NCBI GenBank assembly: GCA_021297895.1
Contig: JAJTHN010000040.1
Coordinates: 1-64,000, forward strand
Reading direction: 5' to 3'
Origin: Phycisphaeraceae bacterium
Lineage (GTDB): Bacteria > Planctomycetota > Phycisphaerae > Phycisphaerales > UBA1924
DNA length: 64,000 nt
Positions 7,543 through 15,792 of the stretch are shown here, piece after piece. Position numbers and translations under genes: made by a program. Numbering within the stretch: position 1 is the stretch's first letter; every line of letters begins with the position of its first letter. The notes beneath the pieces were generated by a model that had not been told where the DNA came from, did not search any database, and was given only the letters and a program-made list of their open reading frames with translations.

Positions 7543-10500
7543 GCGAAGCGGGACCTGCTGCTCGCGGGATGCTGATCATGGCCAGCGCGGGGTCGGGGAA
7601 GACCTTCGCGCTGACGAGCCGCGTCATTGCGTTGCTGCTGCGCGGGGTGGAGCCGTCGCGGGTGCTGGCGACGACGTTCACGCGCAAGGCCGCGGGCGAG
7701 GTGCTGGACCGGATTCTGCTGCGGCTCTGCCGCGGCGCGACGGATGAGTCATCGGCGGCGCGGCTGTCGAAGGAGGTCGGGGTGCCGGCGACGGCGGCGG
7801 AGTGTTCGGCGGTTCTGCGGCGGGTGGTCGATGAGTTGCCGCGGCTGCGGGTGATGACGATCGACGCGTTCTTTCTGCGTCTGGCCGGGGCCTTCGCGAT
7901 GGAACTGCCGGCGCCGCCGGGTTGGCGGCTGAGCCGGGATGAGCAGGAGCGGCGCGTCGCGGACGAGGCGCTCGGGGCCGTGCTGGACGGCACGACGATG
8001 CGGACGCTGCTGCGGCTGATGCAGTCGCTGTCGCGGGCGGGGACGCCCCGTGGCGTGCGGGAGAACTTGCAGTCGGCGGTGGATATTGCGTTGTCGGCAT
8101 GGCGGCGCGGTGGGGAGCGGATCGAGCCATGGCGTGTCGTGCCCGGGCCGGCGGTCCGGTTGCTCAAGGCCGAGGATCTCAGGTCGACGATCGAGCAGTT
8201 GCGGCGTGCGCCTCTGCCGATGACGGGCAAGGGGACGGTGAACAAGAACGTTGGGAAGGCTCTGGACAGGGTGATTCAGTCCGCGATGAACGAGGAGTGG
8301 GCCGGGCTGGCGGAGGAGAGAATCTGCCGCGCGGCGATCGATGGCGAGCCGTTCTCGCGGGTGGAACTGGATGATGGGCTCGCGCGGCCGCTCGGGGCGC
8401 TGGCGATTCATGCGGCGGCGGTGCTGCTGCATCGGCTGCGTGCGCGGAATGTCGCGGCGGCTGAGCTTGCGGCGCGGTACGAGCGGGCGCTGACTCGGAC
8501 TCGACGGCGGACGGGGCTGTACGCGTTTGATGATGTGCCGCGACTGCTGCGTGGAGCGGGGCGCGTGACGCTCCGGCGGGCGGGGGCGATCACGGATGCG
8601 GCCGATGCGGCGCAGGTCCGACGCGAGGGCCTGGATCTTCACGAGATCGCGTATCGGCTGGACGGGTCGGTGGACCATCTGCTGCTGGATGAGTTCCAGG
8701 ACACGTCGCTCACGCAGTTGCAGTTGTTCACGCCGATGATCGAGGAGATCCTCTCGGGTGGCGATCGCGAGAGGTCGGTCTTTGTCGTGGGCGATCTGAA
8801 GCAGTCTTTGTATCAATGGCGCGAGGCGGAGCCGGGCCTGATGGAGGCGCTGCCGGAGCGGTTCGCGGGGTTTGCGACCAGCAGCCTGTCGAAGAACTGG
8901 CGCTCGGGTGCGGAGGTCCTGTCGGCGGTGAACACGGTGTTCGCGGGGCTGGGGGGCAACGGTGCGCTGGCGGGTAACGCGGCGGCGATGGAGGCGGGAA
9001 AGGCGTTCGCGGCGGGGTTTGATCGGCATGTCGGCGCGGGCAGGGCGCAGGACGCGGGAGCGGTGCGCGTGTGGGCGTCGCCGATGGGCATGGCCGGCTC
9101 GAACGGGCGGGTGAGCGCGAGCGAGGCGCGTGCCGCGGCGTGCGCACGCGCGGCCGAGCGCGTGGCAGCGCTGCTGGAAGAGCCGGGGGTCGGGGATGTC
9201 GCGGTTCTGGTGCGGACGGGAAAGCCGATTGCGAGATTGACGTACGAACTGCGGCGACGCGGGATCGCATCGAGCCAGGAGGGCGGGAACCCGCTGACGG
9301 ACTCGCCCGGCGTGCGGGCGGCGCTGAGTGTGCTGCGGTTTGCGGATCATCCGGGTGATGAGCAGTCGTGGTTTCATGCGACGCAGACGGCCATCGGAGC
9401 CGCGGCGGGGATTCGGCACGAGGATGGGCTCTGGCGCTCGCGGGCGCGGGCATCGGCGGTGCGCGAGCGGATCGAGCGGATCGGGCTGGCGGAGGTGCTC
9501 GATGAGTGGCTGCGCGGCGCGGCGGGAGAGATGGACCAGCGCGGCGTGGCGAGGTTCGGGCAGTTGATCGCGCTGGCCCGGGCGTTCGACGATGAGAGCG
9601 CACGCGGGCCGATGGATCTGAGCAGGTTCGTGGCGATGGCGGAGGGCCATCGAGCGGAGGACCCGGGTGCGCAGAGGGTGCGGGTGATGACGATCCACGC
9701 GAGCAAGGGCCTGGAGTTCGATGCGGTGGTGCTGCCGGATCTGGATGGAGCGTGGAGGCTGCGGAACGATGACCTGCTGACGGATCGCCCCAGCCCGATG
9801 GAGGCGACGACGGCGATCAGCCACAGCACGAGCGAGAAGATCCGGGCGTATGACCCGATGCTCGAGTCCCTGCACACCGCAACGATGCGGCGGACAGTGC
9901 ACGCCGAGTTGTGTTGCGTGTATGTTGCATTGACCAGGGCGAAAAAGGTTCTGGAGATGATCGTTGCGCCCAAGAGCGGGGCGGAGGATGGTGCCGACGG
10001 TGACGACGCGGGCGGTCATGGCGATGCGGGTTCGGAGGATGGCGCGCCGGCGAAGTTGTCGCTGAGCGCGGCGGGGGTTGTGGTCGGGGCGCTCGCACCC
10101 GGGTCGGCGCTGCGGGCGGGGGCGTTGGTGTTCTCGAGCGGGCGAGAGCCGCAAGAGGCGAGCGCGGGCGGTGCCGCGGCGGACCAGCGGCCCCCCACTG
10201 CCGAGCCTGCGCATGTGACGCGGGCGGCGACGGGCGACGGGGCGGTTGTCGCAGCGCGGGTGGCGGCGGCTACGGGCACGACCGACGCGGGTGAAGGTGT
10301 TGTCAGCGCGCGGCACTTGCCCAGGGCGAGCCCATCGGGCATGGAGGGCGGGAATCTCGTGGATGTGTCGCTGCTGCTGCGGCCGGTGAGCAGCGCCGGT
10401 CGGGATAAGGGCACGGCGATGCACGCGTTCTTCGAGTGCGTCGCGTGGCTTGAGGATGGCGAGCCGGATGATGCGACGCTTGTGCGGGCGGCGACGGGGG

Positions 10501-10952
10501 CCGGGGCGGATGAGCGGCTGGTGCGCGGGTTGATTCCCGAGTTCCGCGCGGCGCTGGGGTCGGCGATCGGCGCGGCGTTGCGGCGTGATCGGTACGGGCC
10601 GGCCGCGGGCGCGCGGCTGGAGTTGCTGCGCGAGCAGCGGTTCAGCGTGGTGGATCGTCAGCCCGGGGGGCCGCCGTCGCTGCTCAATGGCGCGATCGAT
10701 CGGCTGGTGGTGCGCGTTGATGCGAAGGGGCGGGCGATCGAGGCGGAGGTGCTGGATTACAAGACCGACGCGATCGGCACGGGCGGGGTGGCCGATGAGC
10801 AGCGGCTGGCGCAGCGCGTGGAGCACTACACGCCGCAGGTGCGCGCGTACAAGCGTGCGGCGGCGGCGCTGCTGGGGCTGAGTGTGTCGAAGATCCGCGG
10901 CGTGCTGCTGTTCACCGGCACGGGGCGGCTGGTGACGATCGAGGGCGCGTGA
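7539..10952 (+). CDS. addA: AddA-like helicase-nuclease (UvrD/RecB family)
   Basis: A 1137-residue superfamily 1A helicase. Motif I is ASAGSGKT (residues 15-22), motif II is LLLDEFQD (around 381-388), motif III is VVGDLKQSLYQWR (around 416), and motif V is MTIHASKGLEF (around 717). A C-terminal RecB-type nuclease motif VLDYKTDAIG (around 1070) is followed by YTPQVRAYKRA. This is the AddA layout: ATP-driven unwinding plus one nuclease site, paired with AddB for end resection. A low-complexity Ala/Gly insert separates helicase and nuclease parts. The start is set by the ATGA overlap with addB. Confidence 0.93.
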   Translation: MSEAGPAARGMLIMASAGSGKTFALTSRVIALLLRGVEPSRVLATTFTRKAAGEVLDRILLRLCRGATDESSAARLSKEVGVPATAAECSAVLRRVVDELPRLRVMTIDAFFLRLAGAFAMELPAPPGWRLSRDEQERRVADEALGAVLDGTTMRTLLRLMQSLSRAGTPRGVRENLQSAVDIALSAWRRGGERIEPWRVVPGPAVRLLKAEDLRSTIEQLRRAPLPMTGKGTVNKNVGKALDRVIQSAMNEEWAGLAEERICRAAIDGEPFSRVELDDGLARPLGALAIHAAAVLLHRLRARNVAAAELAARYERALTRTRRRTGLYAFDDVPRLLRGAGRVTLRRAGAITDAADAAQVRREGLDLHEIAYRLDGSVDHLLLDEFQDTSLTQLQLFTPMIEEILSGGDRERSVFVVGDLKQSLYQWREAEPGLMEALPERFAGFATSSLSKNWRSGAEVLSAVNTVFAGLGGNGALAGNAAAMEAGKAFAAGFDRHVGAGRAQDAGAVRVWASPMGMAGSNGRVSASEARAAACARAAERVAALLEEPGVGDVAVLVRTGKPIARLTYELRRRGIASSQEGGNPLTDSPGVRAALSVLRFADHPGDEQSWFHATQTAIGAAAGIRHEDGLWRSRARASAVRERIERIGLAEVLDEWLRGAAGEMDQRGVARFGQLIALARAFDDESARGPMDLSRFVAMAEGHRAEDPGAQRVRVMTIHASKGLEFDAVVLPDLDGAWRLRNDDLLTDRPSPMEATTAISHSTSEKIRAYDPMLESLHTATMRRTVHAELCCVYVALTRAKKVLEMIVAPKSGAEDGADGDDAGGHGDAGSEDGAPAKLSLSAAGVVVGALAPGSALRAGALVFSSGREPQEASAGGAAADQRPPTAEPAHVTRAATGDGAVVAARVAAATGTTDAGEGVVSARHLPRASPSGMEGGNLVDVSLLLRPVSSAGRDKGTAMHAFFECVAWLEDGEPDDATLVRAATGAGADERLVRGLIPEFRAALGSAIGAALRRDRYGPAAGARLELLREQRFSVVDRQPGGPPSLLNGAIDRLVVRVDAKGRAIEAEVLDYKTDAIGTGGVADEQRLAQRVEHYTPQVRAYKRAAAALLGLSVSKIRGVLLFTGTGRLVTIEGA

Positions 10953-10964
10953 GCGGGCGGGGCT

Positions 10965-11489
10965 TTACGGTGCAGGTGCAGGTGCAGGTGCAGGTGCAGG
11001 TGCAGGTGCCGGGGCTGGAGCCGGCGCTGATTCGCCCGCGGCGCCGGGGTTGGCGCGGCCTTCGCGGATGACCGTGTCGGCGGGGAGAGGCTTGATGTTG
11101 GTGGTGATGTACAGCGGGTTGTTGCCCCACCAGACGCTGAAGGTCATTTCGATTTTCTTGCCGACGAAGAGCGAGCGGGCCTCGTCTTCCAGACCCTTGG
11201 CGATGGGGAAGTCCATCTTCATGGAGTTCATGCCGACGACTTTGCCGGATTGGTCCTTGAAGTTGTCGATGGGCTCGTGATACGCGATGAGATCTCGCGG
11301 TCCGCCGGGGAGCTCGACGACGCGGGCGCGGACGGTGTACGTGGCGTCGGGCGTGCGGGGCGGGGGGACATGGGCGACGATCTCGGGCGGCGCGGGAGTG
11401 CACGCGGGGAGCGTGACCATCGCGGCGAGGCTCAGGGTGAGAAGGGCCGCATGCGCTGAGCGAACGGAACGGAGGTGTGCGTGGAACAT
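10965..11489 (-). CDS. CusF-like periplasmic lipoprotein with an Ala-Pro repeat tail
   Basis: A 174-residue protein. The signal peptide ends at a lipobox-like LPAC (Cys30). The mature part contains the pattern HEPIDNFKDQSGKVVGMNSMKMDFPI followed by LFVGKKIEMTFSV, which matches the methionine-rich beta-barrel of CusF-type copper-binding domains (SMKMDF is the metal-site strand). A role in periplasmic metal binding is inferred. The C-terminus is a run of Ala-Pro dipeptides encoded by a tandem hexamer. The gene converges with addA, 12 bases apart. No RND efflux genes are nearby. Confidence 0.75.
   Translation of the reverse strand: MFHAHLRSVRSAHAALLTLSLAAMVTLPACTPAPPEIVAHVPPPRTPDATYTVRARVVELPGGPRDLIAYHEPIDNFKDQSGKVVGMNSMKMDFPIAKGLEDEARSLFVGKKIEMTFSVWWGNNPLYITTNIKPLPADTVIREGRANPGAAGESAPAPAPAPAPAPAPAPAPAP
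10970..11005 (+). repeat. Six perfect GTGCAG hexamer copies in coding sequence
   Basis: Six identical GTGCAG units (7th copy GTGCCG at 11006) form the 3' end of the CusF-like lipoprotein gene and encode its Ala-Pro tail on the minus strand. Hexamer gain or loss would change tail length without breaking the frame. Confidence 0.9.
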
Positions 11490-11612
11490 GACAGGATCAT
11501 TGGGCGCGAAAAAACGCCGCGGTGCCGAGGGGGCTCAAGGCCCGGACGGCATCGCGGCGAATTGACGGGGGCTCGGAACGCGCCGGGCGGGTGCCGGGCG
11601 GGGTCGGCAGGA

Positions 11613-11930
11613 TTACTTGGCCGAGACCTTCAGGTACTTCTGGACCGACTTGATGTCGGGCAGGACGTTGAAGGTGAAGGGCATGGTCCAGGAAGCGCCC
11701 TTGGCGCAGCGGACGATCTGGGCGCAGGTTTCACGCTTGACCCAGTCGCGGTTGCCGCGGTTGAAGGTGAACTGGCGCTGGGCGCGCTTCTTGTAGGCGC
11801 TGCTGAGCGACTTCTTGTTCACCGGGTCGAGGCGCATGAGGCGCTCGATGGTGTCCTTGGAGTCCTGCGCGCGGGGCGTGGACAGGACGGTGAAGGTGAC
11901 GGACTGGCCGGGCTTGAGGGTGTCGAGCAT
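11613..11930 (-). CDS. Small conserved basic protein of unknown function
   Basis: A 105-residue protein beginning MLDTLKPGQSVTFTVLSTPR, with a lysine/arginine-rich centre (NKKSLSSAYKKRAQRQF, NRGNRDWVKRE) and two cysteines (CAQIVRC). The start at 11930 is supported by GGAG 8 bases upstream. The opening DTLKPGQ-V-V-VL-TP and the C-terminal VLPDIKSV-KYLKV look like a beta-rich small domain that I associate with planctomycete hypothetical proteins. No function can be assigned. It has no signal peptide or membrane segment. Confidence 0.7.
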   Translation of the reverse strand: MLDTLKPGQSVTFTVLSTPRAQDSKDTIERLMRLDPVNKKSLSSAYKKRAQRQFTFNRGNRDWVKRETCAQIVRCAKGASWTMPFTFNVLPDIKSVQKYLKVSAK

Positions 11931-12148
11931 GTGAGGCACTCCGCGGACAAATGGACAGGAGGGAAGGATAGACCGCTCGCGCGGCCGGGTCACGCGCCGG
12001 GGTCAACGGGCATGTGAATCGGGCGTTCTGTTTGGTATATGGACGGTCGCGGTTGAGGTCGAAGGGGTGCTGGACCGGGCCACTCCAGCGGTTTCAGAGG
12101 ATCTGAGCGGTTCTGGACGGTTTCAGGCGGGGGCGGAAAGGGTGGGCG

Positions 12149-12154
12149 TAGTAT
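12149..12154 (+). promoter_or_regulatory. -10 element of the MEMO-family gene
   Basis: TAGTAT followed by 7 bases and the ATG at 12162, with no Shine-Dalgarno sequence. Upstream, a degenerate CGGTTTCAG/CGGTTCTGG motif occurs three times between 12088 and 12127. Confidence 0.45.
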
Positions 12155-12161
12155 CGGATCT

Positions 12162-13511
12162 ATGTCCAACGAGCAGCAGTCGCCGCGGTTTGATCGCAAC
12201 GCCCAGCACATGGTGGTGCCGCGGCTTCGTCCGGTGCGGGGGTTCCCGCTGGAGGCGCAGGCCCCGGACGGCCAGACGGTGCAGGTGCTGGGGCTGGCGG
12301 ACCAGAAGCAGATCAGCGAGCGGATCGTGACGACGGCGCCGGCGGTGGCGATGATCCTTCCGCTGATGGATGGGACGCGGACGCTGGAGCAGATCGCCCA
12401 GCAGGTCGGGCAGGGCCTGAGCGCGGCGATGCTCGAGCCGCTGATCGCGCAGCTCGACGACGCGGGGCTGCTGGAGGGGCCGACGTTCGAGCGGATGCAC
12501 GCGAAGGTGAAGGCGAACTTTGACGCGAGCGATGTGCTGCCTCCGGCGAGCAGCGCGAGCTTCGGCGATCAGTTGCTGGAGCATCACGGCAAGCAGGACT
12601 TGCCGGAGGACGAGCGGGCGGCGGCGGAGAAGCAGTTGATGAGTCAGCAGTTGGACCTGTGGATCGATCAGGCGCTCAAGGATGCGCCGGATCCGGCATT
12701 CGCGACGCTGCCCGGGGCGATTGTGACGCCGCATCTGGACTACGGGCGCGGCTGGCCGAACTACGCGCAGGTGTACGGGCGGATGCGGGTGGTGGATCGA
12801 CCGGATCGCGTGGTGATTCTGGGGACGAATCACTTCGGGTACGCGACGGGCGTGTGCATGTGCGACAAGGGGTACCGCACGGCGCTGGGCGTGAGCGAGG
12901 TTGATGGGGCTCTGGCGCAGCGGCTGAGCGGGGCACTGGGCCCGGCGCTGCTGGAGCATCGGTTCGATCACGAGCACGAGCACAGCATCGAGCTGCAGGT
13001 GCCGTGGATCCAGCACGTTTTCGGGACCGATGAGACGGGCGCGTTTCCGAAGGTGCTCGGGATTCTGGTTCACGACCCGTCGGTGCGCAACGGGGAGAGT
13101 TACGACGGCAAGGGCGTGGCGTTCGAGCCGTTCGTGAAGGCGCTGCGCGAGGCGATCGCGGCGATGCCCGGGCGGACGCTGATCGTTGCCAGCGCGGACC
13201 TGAGCCATGTCGGGCCGGCGTTCGGCGACCAGACGGTGATGGCGGGCGAGGAGGGGCCGGGGGCGGAGGCTCGCAACGAGGTGGTGCGCGGCGACCTTGA
13301 GCTGCTCAAGCACCTGACGGACAACAAGCCCGAGGCGCTCGTGTCGTCGATGGCCTGGCGGCAGAACCCGACGCGCTGGTGCTCCATCGGCAACCTCGCG
13401 GCGGCGGCGGCGGTGGTGCAGCCCAAGGAGACCAGGCTGCTGCACTTCCACGCGGCGCTGGACGAGCAGGGCATGTCGATGGTGACCTGCGCGGCGATGG
13501 TGATGAACTGA
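12162..13511 (+). CDS. MEMO-family protein (AmmeMemoRadiSam system protein B type) with an N-terminal PqqD-like domain
   Basis: A 449-residue protein. Residues from about 170 on are the MEMO fold, related to class III extradiol dioxygenases: TPHLDYGRGWPNYAQVY, ILGTNHFGYATG, DHEHEHSIELQVPWIQ, ASADLSHVGPAFGDQ and MAWRQNPTRWCSIGNLAAAA. The first 110 residues (LADQKQISERIVTTAPAVAMIL, then MDGTRTLEQIAQQV and LIAQLDDAGLLEG) look like a winged-helix PqqD-like peptide-recognition domain. MEMO proteins are often found with an AMMECR1 protein and a radical SAM enzyme, neither of which is adjacent here. The substrate is unknown. The start is set by a leaderless-type -10. Confidence 0.85.
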   Translation: MSNEQQSPRFDRNAQHMVVPRLRPVRGFPLEAQAPDGQTVQVLGLADQKQISERIVTTAPAVAMILPLMDGTRTLEQIAQQVGQGLSAAMLEPLIAQLDDAGLLEGPTFERMHAKVKANFDASDVLPPASSASFGDQLLEHHGKQDLPEDERAAAEKQLMSQQLDLWIDQALKDAPDPAFATLPGAIVTPHLDYGRGWPNYAQVYGRMRVVDRPDRVVILGTNHFGYATGVCMCDKGYRTALGVSEVDGALAQRLSGALGPALLEHRFDHEHEHSIELQVPWIQHVFGTDETGAFPKVLGILVHDPSVRNGESYDGKGVAFEPFVKALREAIAAMPGRTLIVASADLSHVGPAFGDQTVMAGEEGPGAEARNEVVRGDLELLKHLTDNKPEALVSSMAWRQNPTRWCSIGNLAAAAAVVQPKETRLLHFHAALDEQGMSMVTCAAMVMN

Positions 13512-13538
13512 TCATCGTGCCCGGGCGCGGGCGGAACG

Positions 13539-13967
13539 GTGCGCATGCTCCAGGCCAATGTGTTCGCGACGATCTGGGCGTACATCGCGGGGCTTGGCCC
13601 CGTCGGCTGCGGCATGGTCGTGGTCGGTGCCGCGATGGTGGTCGCATCGGTGCTCATGCTCGCGAGCGTGCGACGCTGGGCGCGGCTGAGCGAAGATGAA
13701 CGCGCGACCGCCGATGCGGCGCGCGGGCGGCTGGAACGGGCGCTGACGCGGCTGAACTGGAGCGTGCCCACCGCGAGCCTGGCGGGACTGAGCCTGCTGG
13801 CGATCGGGTACCACCTCGTGGCCTGGGGGCTGCCGGATCATGCGACGCCGCTGAAGGTGCCGGTGCAGTGGTGGTTCGCGCTGCCGATCGCGGCGGGGGT
13901 GCTGATCGGCGTGAGCCGGGCGATCGATCGCGCCGAGAGCCAGCGGGAAGAGGCCGGCCGGGGCTGA
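13539..13967 (+). CDS. Small membrane protein, 3-4 transmembrane helices
   Basis: A 142-residue protein with hydrophobic segments near residues 8-42 (two helices, AYIAGLGPVGCGMVVVGAAM onward), 80-98 and 108-128, and a charged C-terminus. It follows the MEMO gene after 27 bases on the same strand and is probably cotranscribed. GTG at 13539 and ATG at 13545 are both possible starts and neither has a clear ribosome-binding site. No family recognised. Confidence 0.6.
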   Translation: MRMLQANVFATIWAYIAGLGPVGCGMVVVGAAMVVASVLMLASVRRWARLSEDERATADAARGRLERALTRLNWSVPTASLAGLSLLAIGYHLVAWGLPDHATPLKVPVQWWFALPIAAGVLIGVSRAIDRAESQREEAGRG

Positions 13968-14352
13968 GGCTCAGAACGGCGGAGGGCCGCGAGGTCCGGC
14001 CCACTGCAACCGTCGGCCACCGGGGTGCCGCGACAGGCGGAGCTGGATGATGGCGGGCCGGGACCGGCGGACGGGCGGATGCGGTCGGCGGAAAGTGCGC
14101 GAGCGGGGTGCAGAGGCCGGGGTCCTGGCATGCTTTGAACGGGGAAACGGAGCGGGGCGCGTGGGGTTTGCACCCCAACAGCCGCGGAGGCGGTCAAGGG
14201 GCGGGATCGGCGAGCCGATGGGAGAGAAGAGTCCGGCGTGGCCGAAGGTCGGCCGCGGCGGGCGTGCGCTGTCGGTCCGCGAACGCGGGCGGGCGATTCA
14301 TGGATGAACACGAACGCCCGCACGGACGCGCGGGCGAGCATGGAGCACGGCG
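13968..14352 (+). other. Intergenic interval, no gene recognised
   Basis: 385 bases between the small membrane protein and the TolB-like gene. Frames here are open only because of high GC content and have no plausible protein. I see no strong hairpin or promoter hexamer. GGAG before the ATG at 14353 serves the next gene. Confidence 0.5.
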
Positions 14353-15738
14353 ATGAACACGGTGCGCACGAACGGCGGCAAGGCGACGATCCACGGCACG
14401 ACGATCATGCTCGCGGCGCTGGCGCTGCTGGCCGGCGGCTGCACGACGGTCGACGCGGTGATCGATCCGAAGGCTCAGCCAAGGGCTGGCGGGCAGACCG
14501 AGGTCGCGGGCGATGCTCCCGGCGCGCAGGTTGGCGAGGTTTCGTCGATCGAGCAGGTGACCGGAACGATCAACGCGGAGCGGCCGGAACGTCGAGCGGG
14601 CTCGCGCGGGCAGTTTGTCGCGGATGTCGCCGCGGCGGGAACGCCGGCGACGGATCAGACGGCGCAGATGCAGAACGATGCGCTGAGCGATGCGCTCGAA
14701 GGGCTGAAGCGGTCGAGCTTCGCCGATGAGGGCGCGGACTTCAACCCGCGGATCAGCGGCGACGGGAAGTTCATGGTCTTCGCCAGCACGCAGCATCGCC
14801 ACACATCGGACCTGTACATCAAGCAGGTGGGCTCGCGCACGGTGACGCAACTGACCAGCGACCCGGGCAACGACGCGATGCCGGCGATCAGCCCGGACGG
14901 CAAGCGGATCGCTTTCGCGAGCGATCGCACGGGCGCGTGGGGAATCTATCTCATGCCCGCGGGCGGCGGGCGGGCCGTGCAGCTCAGCGATGGGCACACG
15001 CACGACCTGCACCCGTCGTTCTCGCCCGATGGCACGCGCGTCGTGTTCTCGCGGCTGGGGACGGTCAGCGGCCGATGGGAACTGTGGGTGATGAATGTCG
15101 ATCAGCCGGGGAACGCGGAGTTCATCGGCTTCGGCCTGTTCCCGGAGTGGTGCCCGACGCCGGGAACGGGTGTCGGCGGGAGCGACAAGATTCTGTTCCA
15201 GCGCGGCCGCGAGCGTGGGCAGCGGGCCTTTGCGCTCTGGACGCTCGACTACGCGCCCGGGAACGTTGGGAACGTGACGCAGATCGTCGGCGGGCGCGAG
15301 TTCGCGGCGATCAACCCGACCTGGTCACCGGACGGGATGTGGCTCGCGTACAGCCGCGTGCCGCGGGAGCACTTTGACGCCGGGACCAACGCCGGTGCGG
15401 AGCTTTGGATCAGCAGCCTTGACGGCGCATCGAGCATTCAGGTGTCCGGACGTGCGGGCACGAACGTGATGCCGACGTGGGGCCGCGACGGACGGATCTA
15501 CTTTGTGTCTGATCGCTCGGGAAGCGAGAACATCTGGTCGGTGAGCACGGAGCGCGCGCTCGCAGCGGCCAAGGGTGGAACGCCGGCGGTGGCCGGAACG
15601 GCGACGGGCGGCGTAGAGGCGACGGCTACGGCAACGACGCAGACCCAGGCTGTCAACGCCGCGGCGACGGGCGGCGAACCGGCGATGGAGCAGCCGTCGA
15701 CAGAGCCCGGCGTAGCGACCGTACCGACGGAGCCTTGA
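14353..15738 (+). CDS. TolB-like beta-propeller lipoprotein
   Basis: A 461-residue exported protein. The signal peptide ends in LAGGC (lipobox, Cys30). PD40/WD40-like repeats follow: FNPRISGDGKFMVFAST, MPAISPDGKRIAFASDRTG, HPSFSPDGTRVVFSR, NPTWSPDGMWLAYSR and MPTWGRDGRIYFVSDRSGSENIW. These are the blades of a TolB-type propeller. The tail of about 65 residues is Ala/Thr-rich and likely disordered. TolB in Proteobacteria bridges Pal and the Tol complex, but no tol or pal gene is visible here, so the partner is unknown. GGAG 7 bases before the ATG supports the start. Confidence 0.85.
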   Translation: MNTVRTNGGKATIHGTTIMLAALALLAGGCTTVDAVIDPKAQPRAGGQTEVAGDAPGAQVGEVSSIEQVTGTINAERPERRAGSRGQFVADVAAAGTPATDQTAQMQNDALSDALEGLKRSSFADEGADFNPRISGDGKFMVFASTQHRHTSDLYIKQVGSRTVTQLTSDPGNDAMPAISPDGKRIAFASDRTGAWGIYLMPAGGGRAVQLSDGHTHDLHPSFSPDGTRVVFSRLGTVSGRWELWVMNVDQPGNAEFIGFGLFPEWCPTPGTGVGGSDKILFQRGRERGQRAFALWTLDYAPGNVGNVTQIVGGREFAAINPTWSPDGMWLAYSRVPREHFDAGTNAGAELWISSLDGASSIQVSGRAGTNVMPTWGRDGRIYFVSDRSGSENIWSVSTERALAAAKGGTPAVAGTATGGVEATATATTQTQAVNAAATGGEPAMEQPSTEPGVATVPTEP

Positions 15739-15792
15739 GGCCCTCGGCCCAAGCGCACAGCCGCGATCCCGCGAGCGCGGCCTCCGGCCCGA

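Noticed and set aside
2880-10826. Very long open frames on the minus strand opposite the aminotransferase, addB and addA genes
   Set aside because: They are antisense shadows produced by high GC content at third codon positions; their products are Arg/Pro/Ala/His-rich with no domains, while the plus-strand proteins have complete motifs.
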